This document shows positions 52,103-60,114 of a stretch of DNA of 64,000 nucleotides, piece after piece. Both the position numbers and the translations under genes were made by a program. Position 1 is the stretch's first letter, and each line of letters starts with the position of its first letter. Below the pieces are notes generated by a model, which saw only the letters and a list, made by a program, of their open reading frames with translations, was not told the origin of the DNA and made no database searches. The DNA comes from Kribbella capetownensis (GTDB lineage: Bacteria > Actinomycetota > Actinomycetes > Propionibacteriales > Kribbellaceae): positions 248,001 to 312,000 of the forward strand of contig NZ_SJKD01000007.1 in assembly GCF_004331485.1 (NCBI RefSeq), in the 5' to 3' direction.

Positions 52103-52990
52103 TCAGTCCACCAGGTCTTCGACGATTGTGGTCATGCGGTCTACGGGGATGGCGAAGCCGATGCCGATGTTGCCGGAGCGGCCGGCGCCGAGAGTGGCTA
52201 TGGCGGTGTTGACGCCGACGACCTGGCCGGCGGCGTTGACGAGCGGGCCACCGGAGTTGCCGGGGTTGATGGCGGCGTCGGTCTGGATCGCCGACTGGCG
52301 GTTGCCGTTGTCGCCGAAGCGGGCCTGCCGGTCGACCGCGCTGACGATGCCCGCGGTCACCGTTCCTTCCAGGCCGAGCGGTGAACCGACGGCGAGCACC
52401 GGGTCGCCGACCCGCAGTTGTGCAGACCGGCCGAGCGTGAGCGCGCGCAGTCCCTCGGCATCGGCGGTCGAGACCTGGAGTACGGCGAGGTCGTTGTCCG
52501 CGTCGGAACCGATGACGTCGGCGTCGACCCGGCGGCCGTTCGACAGGACCAGGGATACATCGCTCGCTCCTTCCACCACATGCGCATTGGTGACCACGTG
52601 CCCCTGCTGGTCGATCGCGAACCCGGACCCGGTCGCCCGCCCGGCACGGACCGACACCACCCCAGGCAACACACTCGCCGCCGCGGCCGAGATCGACCCC
52701 TGCGCAGCTGCAGGTGGAGCCGCCGCCTGCGGCAGGTCGACAGCCGCCGGGTCCCGAGTGCCGGTCACCGCCCCGGCCAGCCCGCCCGCCACGATCGACA
52801 TCGCAACGGTCGCAACCACGATCCCGGCGCGGCGTCCGGACCTAGGAGTAGAAGGATGGGCCGTCACCCCGGCCGGAGGTGCCGCCGCCTGGGCGGAGGC
52901 CGAGGTGACGGGGAAGATGGGCGGCGTGGCGGGTGGGGGGCCGAGGTAGTAGTGGGGGCCTCGGAAGGGGTGGCCTAGGTGTGGGGGCAT
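52103..52990 (-). CDS. HtrA/DegP-like trypsin-family serine protease without PDZ domain
   Basis: 295 residues. Cytoplasmic Pro-rich N-terminus (1-52), a transmembrane helix (about 55-77), then a chymotrypsin-fold S1C domain with His in VTNAHVVEG, Asp in DADNDLAVL and Ser in [11 protein letters not shown]. It stops right after the fold, with no PDZ, unlike most HtrA proteins of 350+ residues. Same strand and nine bases downstream of the VWA gene, so it probably belongs to that operon. Confidence 0.88.
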   Translation of the reverse strand: MPPHLGHPFRGPHYYLGPPPATPPIFPVTSASAQAAAPPAGVTAHPSTPRSGRRAGIVVATVAMSIVAGGLAGAVTGTRDPAAVDLPQAAAPPAAAQGSISAAAASVLPGVVSVRAGRATGSGFAIDQQGHVVTNAHVVEGASDVSLVLSNGRRVDADVIGSDADNDLAVLQVSTADAEGLRALTLGRSAQLRVGDPVLAVGSPLGLEGTVTAGIVSAVDRQARFGDNGNRQSAIQTDAAINPGNSGGPLVNAAGQVVGVNTAIATLGAGRSGNIGIGFAIPVDRMTTIVEDLVD

Positions 52991-52999
52991 GGTGGCTCC

Positions 53000-53938
53000 T
53001 CAGGGGAGGCGGGAGAACCAGAGGAGGGATGCCAGGGCGGCCAGGAGGGCCGCGGCCAGGGCGATTCCCGCCACCAGGTTGGTGATCTCGCGGGGTTCGG
53101 TGGTCCAGCCGATCGACGACTGGAGGTCGGAGTACACGTCGCGCAACTGCTCATCGCTCTCGGCGGCGTAGAACGACCCGCTCGTCGCATCAGCGAGCCC
53201 CTGCAACGACTCCGTGTCAGCAGGGACCGGGATGTCGCGCCCTTCAAGGTTCACAGTGCCCTCAGGCGTGCCGTACGCGATCGTCGACACCGGTACGCCG
53301 GCCTGCGCCGCAGCATCAGCCGCCTCTTCGATCGGCCGCCCAGCGGTGTTCCCGCCATCGGACAGCAGCACGATCCGGCTCGGCGGCGGGTCATCCGGGT
53401 CGATCGTTCGTACCGCCTGCAGGCTGGTCCGCACTGCCTCCCCGATCGCCGTACTGTCGCTCAACTCCAGACCGTTGATCGCATCAACGGTCGCCTTGTG
53501 GTTCGTACTCGGCGTCGCCACCACAGTCGCGGTCCGAGCAAACGACACCAGCCCGACGTTGAACTTCTCCGGCAGGTCCTGCACAAACTGCACCGCCGCC
53601 TGCTGAGCCACCTCGAACCGGTTAGGCGCGACATCAGTGGCCGCCATCGAGTTGGACACGTCCATCGCGACCAGCACCGTGGCCCGCTCCCGCGGCACCC
53701 GTACGTCGGCCACCGGACGCGCGATCGCGATCGTCAGCACAGTCAACGCAGCCAGGAATGCCACTGCCGGTGCATGCCGGCGCCAACCGGGCCGCACGGG
53801 CGCGACCTTCTCCAGCATCGGCAGCGTGGCGAACCGGACGGCGTACTTGCTGCGGCGGCGCTGGGCGATCAGGTAGGCGGCGATCAGGGCCGCCACCAGC
53901 ACCAGCAGCCAGAGCCACAGCGGTTGCTCGAATCTCAT
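53000..53938 (-). CDS. VWA-domain membrane protein
   Basis: 312 residues. Two N-terminal helices (5-25, 57-75) flank a cytoplasmic loop; the VWA domain (about 88-270) has the MIDAS DVSNSMAATD, a second TP/T and DGGNTAG; a last helix (287-308) follows. This is the BatA-like partner in MoxR-DUF58-VWA clusters. Its ATG overlaps the DUF58 stop (ATGA). Confidence 0.9.
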   Translation of the reverse strand: MRFEQPLWLWLLVLVAALIAAYLIAQRRRSKYAVRFATLPMLEKVAPVRPGWRRHAPAVAFLAALTVLTIAIARPVADVRVPRERATVLVAMDVSNSMAATDVAPNRFEVAQQAAVQFVQDLPEKFNVGLVSFARTATVVATPSTNHKATVDAINGLELSDSTAIGEAVRTSLQAVRTIDPDDPPPSRIVLLSDGGNTAGRPIEEAADAAAQAGVPVSTIAYGTPEGTVNLEGRDIPVPADTESLQGLADATSGSFYAAESDEQLRDVYSDLQSSIGWTTEPREITNLVAGIALAAALLAALASLLWFSRLP

Positions 53939-54873
53939 CGGATACCGGTCCTCCCGGTCGGATGCCGCCGGATACTCGACCGGCGACGGGCGGTGGCGAA
54001 GGCGGCGACGTCACGGACCCAGTCGGTGTCGGTCCGCAGTACGAGGTGTGCGGCGCCGGCCGCCCGAATCGCCTGGGTGGTCTGAGTGCGGTGGGCGGTC
54101 ATCGCATCGGCGTAGCGCCGGCGCAGTTTGCGGTTGCCGGTCTGGACTTCGCGCCGCCGGCCGGTCTCCGGATCGACCAGGGTGAGCAGTCCGACCTCGG
54201 GCAGTTCGAGCTCGCGCGGATCCAGTACCTCGACGGCGATCACCTCGTGCCGAGCCGACAGCCGCCGCAGCGGATCCGCCCAGCCGTCGTCGTGGAAGTC
54301 GGACACGACCACCCGCAGCCCAGGTCGAGGATGCTCGCGGTTCAGCCGGGTGATCGCGCGACCGAGATCGGTCCGTGGGAACTCCCCAGGCGTTGCTCTA
54401 GGCAACGACAGCAGCGATCGCAACGACCGGCGAAGCTGAACCGAACCGGCCGCCGCAGGGAGCCGGCCTATGTCGTTGCCGATCGCAACACGAACGCCGA
54501 GCCGGTTGCCGGGGCGGTCGGCCAGCAGCCCGACCGCCCCGACGATGGCGATCGCGAGGTCCCGCTTCTCGCTGAGCGCCGTACCGAAGTCCATGCTGGC
54601 CGACGCGTCCAGCAGTGCCCAGGTCTCCAGCTCACGTTCGGCCAGCGGCGCCCGGACGTGTGGTTCCAGCGATCGCGCGGTGACGTTCCAGTCCATCCGG
54701 CGTACGTCGTCCTGACCGGCTTGGTACGGCCTGGCCTCGTTGGGTTCGCTGCCGGGACCGCTGCGCAGACCGGTGATGTCGCCGTGCAGGAACCCTTCCA
54801 GCTTCCGCTTCACCGTCAGCTCCAGCGCCCGCAGCGCCCGCTCCCGCCCGGCGAGCAGATCAAGGCCGGACAT
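53935..54873 (-). CDS. DUF58-domain protein
   Basis: 312 residues. The DUF58 signature is present: GSEPNEARPYQAGQDDVRRMDWNVTARS and the following ERELETWALLDASASMDFG, a degenerate VWA-like (DxSxS) fold. It has no transmembrane helices. Its ATG shares one base with the MoxR stop. DUF58 and VWA proteins are standard neighbours of MoxR ATPases. Confidence 0.9.
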   Translation of the reverse strand: MSGLDLLAGRERALRALELTVKRKLEGFLHGDITGLRSGPGSEPNEARPYQAGQDDVRRMDWNVTARSLEPHVRAPLAERELETWALLDASASMDFGTALSEKRDLAIAIVGAVGLLADRPGNRLGVRVAIGNDIGRLPAAAGSVQLRRSLRSLLSLPRATPGEFPRTDLGRAITRLNREHPRPGLRVVVSDFHDDGWADPLRRLSARHEVIAVEVLDPRELELPEVGLLTLVDPETGRRREVQTGNRKLRRRYADAMTAHRTQTTQAIRAAGAAHLVLRTDTDWVRDVAAFATARRRSSIRRHPTGRTGIR

Positions 54874-55850
54874 CAGGCCGCCGCGTCATCGGCCGGCACC
54901 ACGTGCGGCTGCTCGATGGTGTGCAGGATGCGCGACACGACCGCCCGCGGGTCCACCCCGTCGGCAAGGGCGTCGAAGGTGAGCACCAGCCGATGCGCCA
55001 TCACGTCAAGCGCGACGTCGTACACATCGGCCGGCAGGACGTAGTCCCGCCCACGCAGCAACGCCAGCGCCCGACCGGCCGCGACCAGACCGAGCGTGGC
55101 CCGCGGGCTCGCCCCGAACTCCAGTACGCCGCCCAGGTCGTGGATCCCGTACTGCGCAGGCGCCCGCGTCGCATGCACCAGGCGTACGACGTACTCCGCC
55201 ACGGCGTTGTGGACGAACACGTCTTGAGTTGCCTCCTGCAACTGTGCGACCTGCTCCGGGCTGAGCACCGCGGTGGCGTGCGGCCGGTGCGCACTCATCC
55301 GCTGCAGGATGGTGAGTTCCTCGAGCGGGCTCGGGTAGTCCACCGTGATCTTCAGCAGGAACCGGTCTCGCTGGGCCTCGGGCAGTGCGTAGACGCCGTC
55401 GGACTCGATCGGGTTCTGGGTGGCGAGGACCAGGAATGGTTCGGGCAGCCGGTAGCTGGTGCCGCCGATGCTGACCTGCTGCTCGGCCATCGCCTCCAGC
55501 AAGGCAGACTGCACCTTGGCCGGCGCACGGTTGATCTCGTCGGCGAGCACGAGGTTGGCGAACACCGGGCCGAGCTCGGTGTCGAAGCCCTCGGTCGACG
55601 GCCGCCAGATCCGCGTGCCCATGATGTCGCCGGGCACCAGATCCGGGGTGAACTGCAGCCGGGCGAACCGGCCGCCGATCACCTCCGCCAGCGTCCGCAC
55701 CGCCAGCGTCTTCGCGACGCCCGGGACACCTTCCAGCAGGCAGTGCCCGCGGGCGAGCAACCCGACCAGCATCCGCTCGACCAGGTGGTCCTGCCCGACG
55801 ACCACCTTCTTCACTTCGAACAGTGCGTGCTCGAGAACAGCCGTCGTCAT
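54873..55850 (-). CDS. MoxR-family AAA+ ATPase
   Basis: 325 residues. Walker A GVPGVAKT, Walker B LADEINRAP, sensor 1 ATQNPIESDG and arginine finger region PEAQRDRFLL; C-terminal lid domain with GASPRATLGL. MoxR proteins act as chaperone-like motors with VWA partners. It overlaps the small secreted gene upstream by four bases. Confidence 0.94.
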   Translation of the reverse strand: MTTAVLEHALFEVKKVVVGQDHLVERMLVGLLARGHCLLEGVPGVAKTLAVRTLAEVIGGRFARLQFTPDLVPGDIMGTRIWRPSTEGFDTELGPVFANLVLADEINRAPAKVQSALLEAMAEQQVSIGGTSYRLPEPFLVLATQNPIESDGVYALPEAQRDRFLLKITVDYPSPLEELTILQRMSAHRPHATAVLSPEQVAQLQEATQDVFVHNAVAEYVVRLVHATRAPAQYGIHDLGGVLEFGASPRATLGLVAAGRALALLRGRDYVLPADVYDVALDVMAHRLVLTFDALADGVDPRAVVSRILHTIEQPHVVPADDAAA

Positions 55851-56101
55851 GCGTTCCCAGCCGGGTTCTGCCCAGACTCCGAGGGCTGCTGCTCCTGCCC
55901 CTGACCGCCGCCGTTCTTCTCCGGGCAGTCCTCCCGCGTCCCGTTCTGCTGCGGCGACGGGGTGGTGGCGCCGTCCTCGACGGTCACATACCCCTGTTCA
56001 GGTGCAGGGTCGTTGCCGGCCGCGTACGCGATCCCGCCGACACCGAGTGCCGCCACGGCGACCGCCGTACCGAGGATGAGCCGTTTGCCAGGGATGTTCA
56101 T
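55847..56101 (-). CDS. Small secreted protein at the head of the MoxR operon
   Basis: 84 residues with a signal peptide (1-27, ending AYAAG) and a short low-complexity tail rich in Gly, Gln, Asn and Pro, with one Cys (REDCPEKNGG). AAGGAG precedes the ATG. It faces the two-component system across the 11-bp-phased repeats. It may be a sensor accessory or periplasmic signal, but no family is recognised. Confidence 0.65.
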   Translation of the reverse strand: MNIPGKRLILGTAVAVAALGVGGIAYAAGNDPAPEQGYVTVEDGATTPSPQQNGTREDCPEKNGGGQGQEQQPSESGQNPAGNA

Positions 56102-56144
56102 GGAAACTCCTTCGCTCGATTGGCGTCCAGACCATCAAAGGAGT

Positions 56145-56188
56145 GCGAAAACGGCAGGAAAGGCGAGCGAAAGTCCGCCGAAAGAGCA
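56145..56188. promoter_or_regulatory. Four direct repeats with exact 11-bp phasing between MoxR operon and two-component genes
   Basis: Units at 56145 (GCGAAAACGGC), 56156 (AGGAAAGGCGA), 56167 (GCGAAAGTCCG) and 56178 (CCGAAAGAGCA) share a GAAA(A/G) core every 11 bases. OmpR-type regulators bind such phased direct repeats. The last ends just before the expected -35 position (56191-56196) of a promoter whose -10 is TACCTT (56214-56219), six bases before the regulator's GTG. Confidence 0.6.
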
Positions 56189-56225
56189 GGGCGGACGATA
56201 CGGGTGATCCGGATACCTTGGTTGC

Positions 56226-56918
56226 GTGCGACTACTGGTGGTGGAGGACGAGGAAGGCCTGGTCAGCGCGCTGCGCTCCGGACTCGGCCGGGCCGGCTAT
56301 GCCGTCGACACGGCACTGACCGGTGCCGAAGCGACAGAGAAGCTCGCGACCACGGCGTACGACCTGGCGATCCTGGACATCACGCTGCCGGACACCAGCG
56401 GTCTCGACCTGTGCCACGCCGTACGCCGGGGTGACATCGAGGTGGCGTCCGGCCGGGAACTGCGGGTGCTCATGCTGACCGCGCGCGCCTCGCTGGCGGA
56501 CCGGGTCCGCGGGCTCGACGAAGGCGCGGACGACTACCTGACCAAGCCGTTCGCCCTGGTCGAGCTGCTCGCGCGGATCCGCGCGCTGCTGCGCCGCGAC
56601 GTCACCAACGGCAGCACCCAGCTGCACGTCGGCGATCTGGTGCTGGACTCCTCCCGCCATCTCGCCACCCGCTCCGGCCGCGAACTCCCACTGACGTTGA
56701 AGGAGTTCGGCGTACTGCGGTATCTGATGTCGCGACCCGGGCACGTGGTCTCGGCCGAAGAACTGCTCGAGCACGTCTGGGACGAGAACGCGGACCCGTT
56801 CACGCAGAGCGTCCGGGTGACGGTCGGAACGCTGCGCCGCAAGCTCACCCAGGACGGCGAGGAACCCGTACTGGAAACGGTGATCGGCCGGGGCTACCGG
56901 CTGCGAGGTGACGCATGA
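56226..56918 (+). CDS. OmpR/PhoB-family response regulator
   Basis: 230 residues. Receiver domain (1-115) with the acidic pair VVEDEE, phospho-acceptor Asp in LAILDITLP, conserved Thr in MLTARAS and Lys in LTKPFA. Winged-helix DNA-binding domain (about 130-228) with LTLKEFGVLRYLMSRPGHVVS and ETVIGRGYRL. GTG start, probably leaderless. It partners the kinase, whose ATG overlaps its stop. Confidence 0.94.
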   Translation: MRLLVVEDEEGLVSALRSGLGRAGYAVDTALTGAEATEKLATTAYDLAILDITLPDTSGLDLCHAVRRGDIEVASGRELRVLMLTARASLADRVRGLDEGADDYLTKPFALVELLARIRALLRRDVTNGSTQLHVGDLVLDSSRHLATRSGRELPLTLKEFGVLRYLMSRPGHVVSAEELLEHVWDENADPFTQSVRVTVGTLRRKLTQDGEEPVLETVIGRGYRLRGDA

Positions 56919-58186
56919 AGATCCCCCGCCCGGCCTGGACCCAGACGATCCGCTTCCGGCTGACGCTGACGTACTCCGCCGTACTGATCGCGCTCTCCGC
57001 ACTGTTGCTCGGCGGCGTCTACCTGACGCTGTCGCGGATCCTGGATCCGAAGCCGCTGGACCAGATCCAGGTCAACAAGGTCTACAAAGATGCCGAAGGC
57101 AACCTCAAACTCAAGCAGGGCCAGGTGATCCAGGCCGCCGAGATCTCCAGCGTCGAGTCGGCCGTGAACTACCAGACCCTGCAGACGTTGCGGAACTACT
57201 CGGCCGCGGGCATGGGCGTGCTGTTCCTGGTCAGCCTCGGCACCGGCTGGTGGCTGTCCGGCCGGGCGCTACGGCCGGTACGGCGGATCACCACGACCGC
57301 ACAGGAAATCTCGGCGACCGACCTGTCCCGCCGGATCGCGCTGGGCGGACCACACGACGAGCTGCGGAACCTGTCCGACACCGTCGACGACATGCTCGGC
57401 CGGCTGGAGTCGGCGTTCGTGGCGCAACGGCAACTGGTCGACGACGCGTCGCATGAGCTGCGCAATCCGCTCGCAGTGATCCAGGCGAACGTGGATGCGG
57501 TCCTCGCGCACGACGACACGCCACCGGAGGACCGGGCCCAGGCGACCGCGATCGTGAGCCGCGCGATCCAGCGGATGACTCGCCTGGTCGAGGACCTGCT
57601 CGCCTCGGCCCGCCGGTCCTCGCCCGCGTTCGTCGACGCGGACGTCGATCTCGCCGCGATCGCGGGCGAGGCGGCCGAGGAGTACGAACTGCTCGCGGCC
57701 GACCGCGAGCTTCACGTCGTACGCCGGTTGTCGCCCGGCCCGACCGCTGCCGGGGACGCGTCGGCGTTGCGGCGCGCGGTCGACAACCTGCTCTCGAACG
57801 CGGTCCGGCTGGCGCGCGGTGGCAGTGAACTCGTGCTCGCGGTGGGCAGCCGCAACGGCTGGGCCTGGATCGCCGTCCGCGACGAGGGTCCGGGGATCGC
57901 GGCGGACGACGCCGATCGCGTCTTCGACCGCTTCTTCCGCGGCGGCCAGCGGCAGCCGCCGGCGACCATTCCCTCGACCGGTCAACGCCGGGCCGGCCTC
58001 GGCCTGGCCATCGTCCGCCAGATCGCCGAGTCCCACGGTGGCACTGTCGCACTGCACTCCGAACTCGGCATCGGCAGCACATTCATCATCTGGCTGCCCG
58101 AACGATCCCTGACCAACAGCACCCGCCGTACCCCGGCCCCACCCGACGAGGACCCTCTCGGTCCCCGACCGGGCTCAGGCCAGTAG
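56915..58186 (+). CDS. Sensor histidine kinase
   Basis: 423 residues. Two transmembrane helices (about 18-40 and 94-114) enclosing a small extracytoplasmic loop (about 50 residues), HAMP (115-165, RALRPVRRITTTAQEIS), HisKA with DDASHELRNPLAVIQ, and HATPase_c with DNLLSNAVRLA, DEGPGIA and GLGLAIVRQIAESHGG. Typical MprB/EnvZ-like architecture, with an unusually long Pro/Arg-rich tail (about 400-423). Confidence 0.94.
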   Translation: MKIPRPAWTQTIRFRLTLTYSAVLIALSALLLGGVYLTLSRILDPKPLDQIQVNKVYKDAEGNLKLKQGQVIQAAEISSVESAVNYQTLQTLRNYSAAGMGVLFLVSLGTGWWLSGRALRPVRRITTTAQEISATDLSRRIALGGPHDELRNLSDTVDDMLGRLESAFVAQRQLVDDASHELRNPLAVIQANVDAVLAHDDTPPEDRAQATAIVSRAIQRMTRLVEDLLASARRSSPAFVDADVDLAAIAGEAAEEYELLAADRELHVVRRLSPGPTAAGDASALRRAVDNLLSNAVRLARGGSELVLAVGSRNGWAWIAVRDEGPGIAADDADRVFDRFFRGGQRQPPATIPSTGQRRAGLGLAIVRQIAESHGGTVALHSELGIGSTFIIWLPERSLTNSTRRTPAPPDEDPLGPRPGSGQ

Positions 58187-58963
58187 AGCGTGGTGCAGCG
58201 CGTCCGCGTGAGCGGTGAACCAGTGGTTGGTGCGCTGAGTGAGGGCTGCTTCGCCGGTGGTCCAGCGTTGATGGAACCAGGGGTGGCCGGCTTCGGCGCC
58301 GCGGCGGACGTAGTCCATGCACCAGACGTGATTGTCGGCGGCCGCCTCGACCAGGCGCAGCCGGTCGGCTTCGGACAGACCGTAGCTGTCGGCAAAGCGG
58401 CGGAAACGGGCGAACGTCCGGCCGCGGCGGGCGTCGTGGATGTCGGCGGCCGGCCGCAGCGGGCCCCACAGCCGGATCGCGGTGGCGACGTCCCACAGCA
58501 CCGAGCCCGGACCGGCGAGATCGAAGTCGATCAGCGCGACCGCGATCCCGTCCCGGAACACGATGTTGTCCAGGTTCGGGTCGTTGTGGCTGACGATGTC
58601 CTCGACGTACGCCGGGGGCACCGGCTCGGACCAGCTGAAGTCGTCGGGCCGGAAGCCGGCGACCGCCTGGTGATACTCGCGCAGCAACGCGGCGACGCTG
58701 TCCAGCGCGGCATCGGTCATCGACCAGGCCGGGTACGGCGGCGTCACCGTCTCACCGGGCAGGTACGACAACACCTCCCGCCCCTGCCCGTCGATCCCGA
58801 GGATCGTCGGCGCACCCTCGAACCCGACGTCCTCCAGGTGCCGGAGCAGCGCATGGATCGCCTCACTGTTTCCGCGCAGCGGACGGCGTACGGTATCGCG
58901 GACACGCACCACCAGTCCGCGGTTGGCGGTACCACCGAGCAGCGGGGTCTCGACCTCGACCAT
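58175..58963 (-). CDS. Aminoglycoside phosphotransferase (APH)-family protein
   Basis: 262 residues from ATG 58963. Kinase-like APH fold: EDIVSHNDPNLDNIVF (catalytic Brenner motif HxDxxxxN) and ALIDFDLAGPGSVLWDVATAI (metal-binding Asp). It starts five bases after the SorC regulator stop. A small-molecule kinase; antibiotic inactivation is not implied. Its end overlaps the histidine kinase by 12 bases convergently. Confidence 0.82.
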   Translation of the reverse strand: MVEVETPLLGGTANRGLVVRVRDTVRRPLRGNSEAIHALLRHLEDVGFEGAPTILGIDGQGREVLSYLPGETVTPPYPAWSMTDAALDSVAALLREYHQAVAGFRPDDFSWSEPVPPAYVEDIVSHNDPNLDNIVFRDGIAVALIDFDLAGPGSVLWDVATAIRLWGPLRPAADIHDARRGRTFARFRRFADSYGLSEADRLRLVEAAADNHVWCMDYVRRGAEAGHPWFHQRWTTGEAALTQRTNHWFTAHADALHHALLA

Positions 58964-58967
58964 CAGG

Positions 58968-59921
58968 TCAGGTTGTCTCGTCCAGCAGGGCTCTCGCAAG
59001 TGGAGTGTGTGTGACCAGGCCGTTCACGAGCCCGCTGCGGACCGCGGCGCGCACCGCGCCGACCTTGGCCAGGCCGTACGGGATCGCGATCACCTCGTCG
59101 ATCGCGTCCATCTGCTCGGCGTTGATCGCGATCACCCGATCGGTCACTCGGCTCTGCACCGGTACGCCGTCCGTGTCGACGAACACCCCGGAGATGTCGG
59201 CGACCACACCGCGCCGGAGCAGCTGATCACATGCCTTCTCGTCCATCGCGTCGTACAGCGTGGACTGGTCGGCGGCCCAGGAGCCGAGCCCGACCACGGC
59301 CTTCGTGACCGAGTCGAAGTGGCTGATCGCCTCCGCGACCTCCGGCTGCTGCCGCAACGCCCGCGCGGTCGCGGCGTCCGGCACCACCAGCGGTGCATAG
59401 AAGAGGTACGCCGCTCCGCCGGACAACCGAGCCGTATGCCGGACCAGCTCCACCGAGTTCGCCTCGACATCCGGACGGGTCAGCGCGCCGGTCAGCTGGA
59501 CGACGGGGACGGGTGCGAGTGAGGTCAGCTGCTCGGTCATCGCGGTGACCGCCCGGGCCCACGCGAGACCCAGCACGTCCTCCCCGGTGACGATCTCGGA
59601 CAGCAGGTCCGCGGCGGCCTTGCCGAGCTGGAGTCGCAGCGCGGCCGGGTCCTCCTCGGGCGTGTCCACGACGATCGCGCGGCGCAGGCCCAGGGACTCC
59701 TGCAGGCGAGCGGACAGATCGAGGTCGATGGCGCCCGGATGGCTGATCTCGATCCGCACCAGGCCGCTGCTGCGCGCCTGGTCGAGCAGCCTCGCCACCT
59801 TGAAGCGGCTCAGCCGGAACTCGTCGGCGATCTCCACCTTGGACCGGCCGTCGACGTAGTACCGCCGCGCGATCGACGCGGTCAGCACCAGTTGTGCCGG
59901 TCCCCCCGCCATGGGCTCCAT
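58968..59921 (-). CDS. SorC/DeoR-type sugar-responsive transcriptional regulator
   Basis: 317 residues. N-terminal helix-turn-helix (ASIARRYYVDGRSKVEIADEFRLSRFKVARLLDQARSSGLV) and a C-terminal sugar-phosphate-binding domain (GLRRAIVV..., GLAWARAVTAM, VVQLTGALTRPDVE, DISGVFVDTDG, AIPYGLAKVGAVRAA). Divergent from the polyol ABC operon with two near-identical operators in between; it is most likely its repressor. Confidence 0.92.
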   Translation of the reverse strand: MEPMAGGPAQLVLTASIARRYYVDGRSKVEIADEFRLSRFKVARLLDQARSSGLVRIEISHPGAIDLDLSARLQESLGLRRAIVVDTPEEDPAALRLQLGKAAADLLSEIVTGEDVLGLAWARAVTAMTEQLTSLAPVPVVQLTGALTRPDVEANSVELVRHTARLSGGAAYLFYAPLVVPDAATARALRQQPEVAEAISHFDSVTKAVVGLGSWAADQSTLYDAMDEKACDQLLRRGVVADISGVFVDTDGVPVQSRVTDRVIAINAEQMDAIDEVIAIPYGLAKVGAVRAAVRSGLVNGLVTHTPLARALLDETT

Positions 59922-59931
59922 GATGCCTCCC

Positions 59932-59943
59932 GCTCATATGAGC
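59932..59943. promoter_or_regulatory. SorC-type operator 1
   Basis: GCTCATATGAGC, a perfect 12-bp palindrome 11 bases upstream of the regulator's ATG, so it can block the regulator's own promoter. Confidence 0.6.
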
Positions 59944-59971
59944 ATGACTGCGCACTAGTGTTGCACAGACT

Positions 59972-60002
59972 CTTGACAGGTCAAGCACGTTCCCGGTTCA
60001 CT
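59972..60002 (+). promoter_or_regulatory. Candidate promoter of the polyol operon
   Basis: TTGACA (59973-59978), an 18-base spacer and TTCACT (59997-60002) give a sigma-70-like promoter. The -35 sits inside another short palindrome, CTTGAC-ag-GTCAAG. Operators lie on both sides. Confidence 0.4.
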
Positions 60003-60022
60003 CGTCCTGTGAGCAGAGGCTT

Positions 60023-60034
60023 GCTCAAATGAGC
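60023..60034. promoter_or_regulatory. SorC-type operator 2
   Basis: GCTCAAATGAGC, one base different from operator 1, with centres 91 bases apart. It is downstream of the candidate -10 and upstream of the binding-protein start. Confidence 0.6.
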
Positions 60035-60114
60035 GGACAGGCAAAGACCCACAACCAAAAACCACAGCACCGCCTCGCTTCGCTCGGCGGGGGTGTGGGG
60101 TGAAGGAGCGGCTC

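Noticed and set aside
58175-58963. Antibiotic resistance gene
   Set aside because: The APH fold is shared by many small-molecule kinases, and nothing in the neighbourhood points to resistance.
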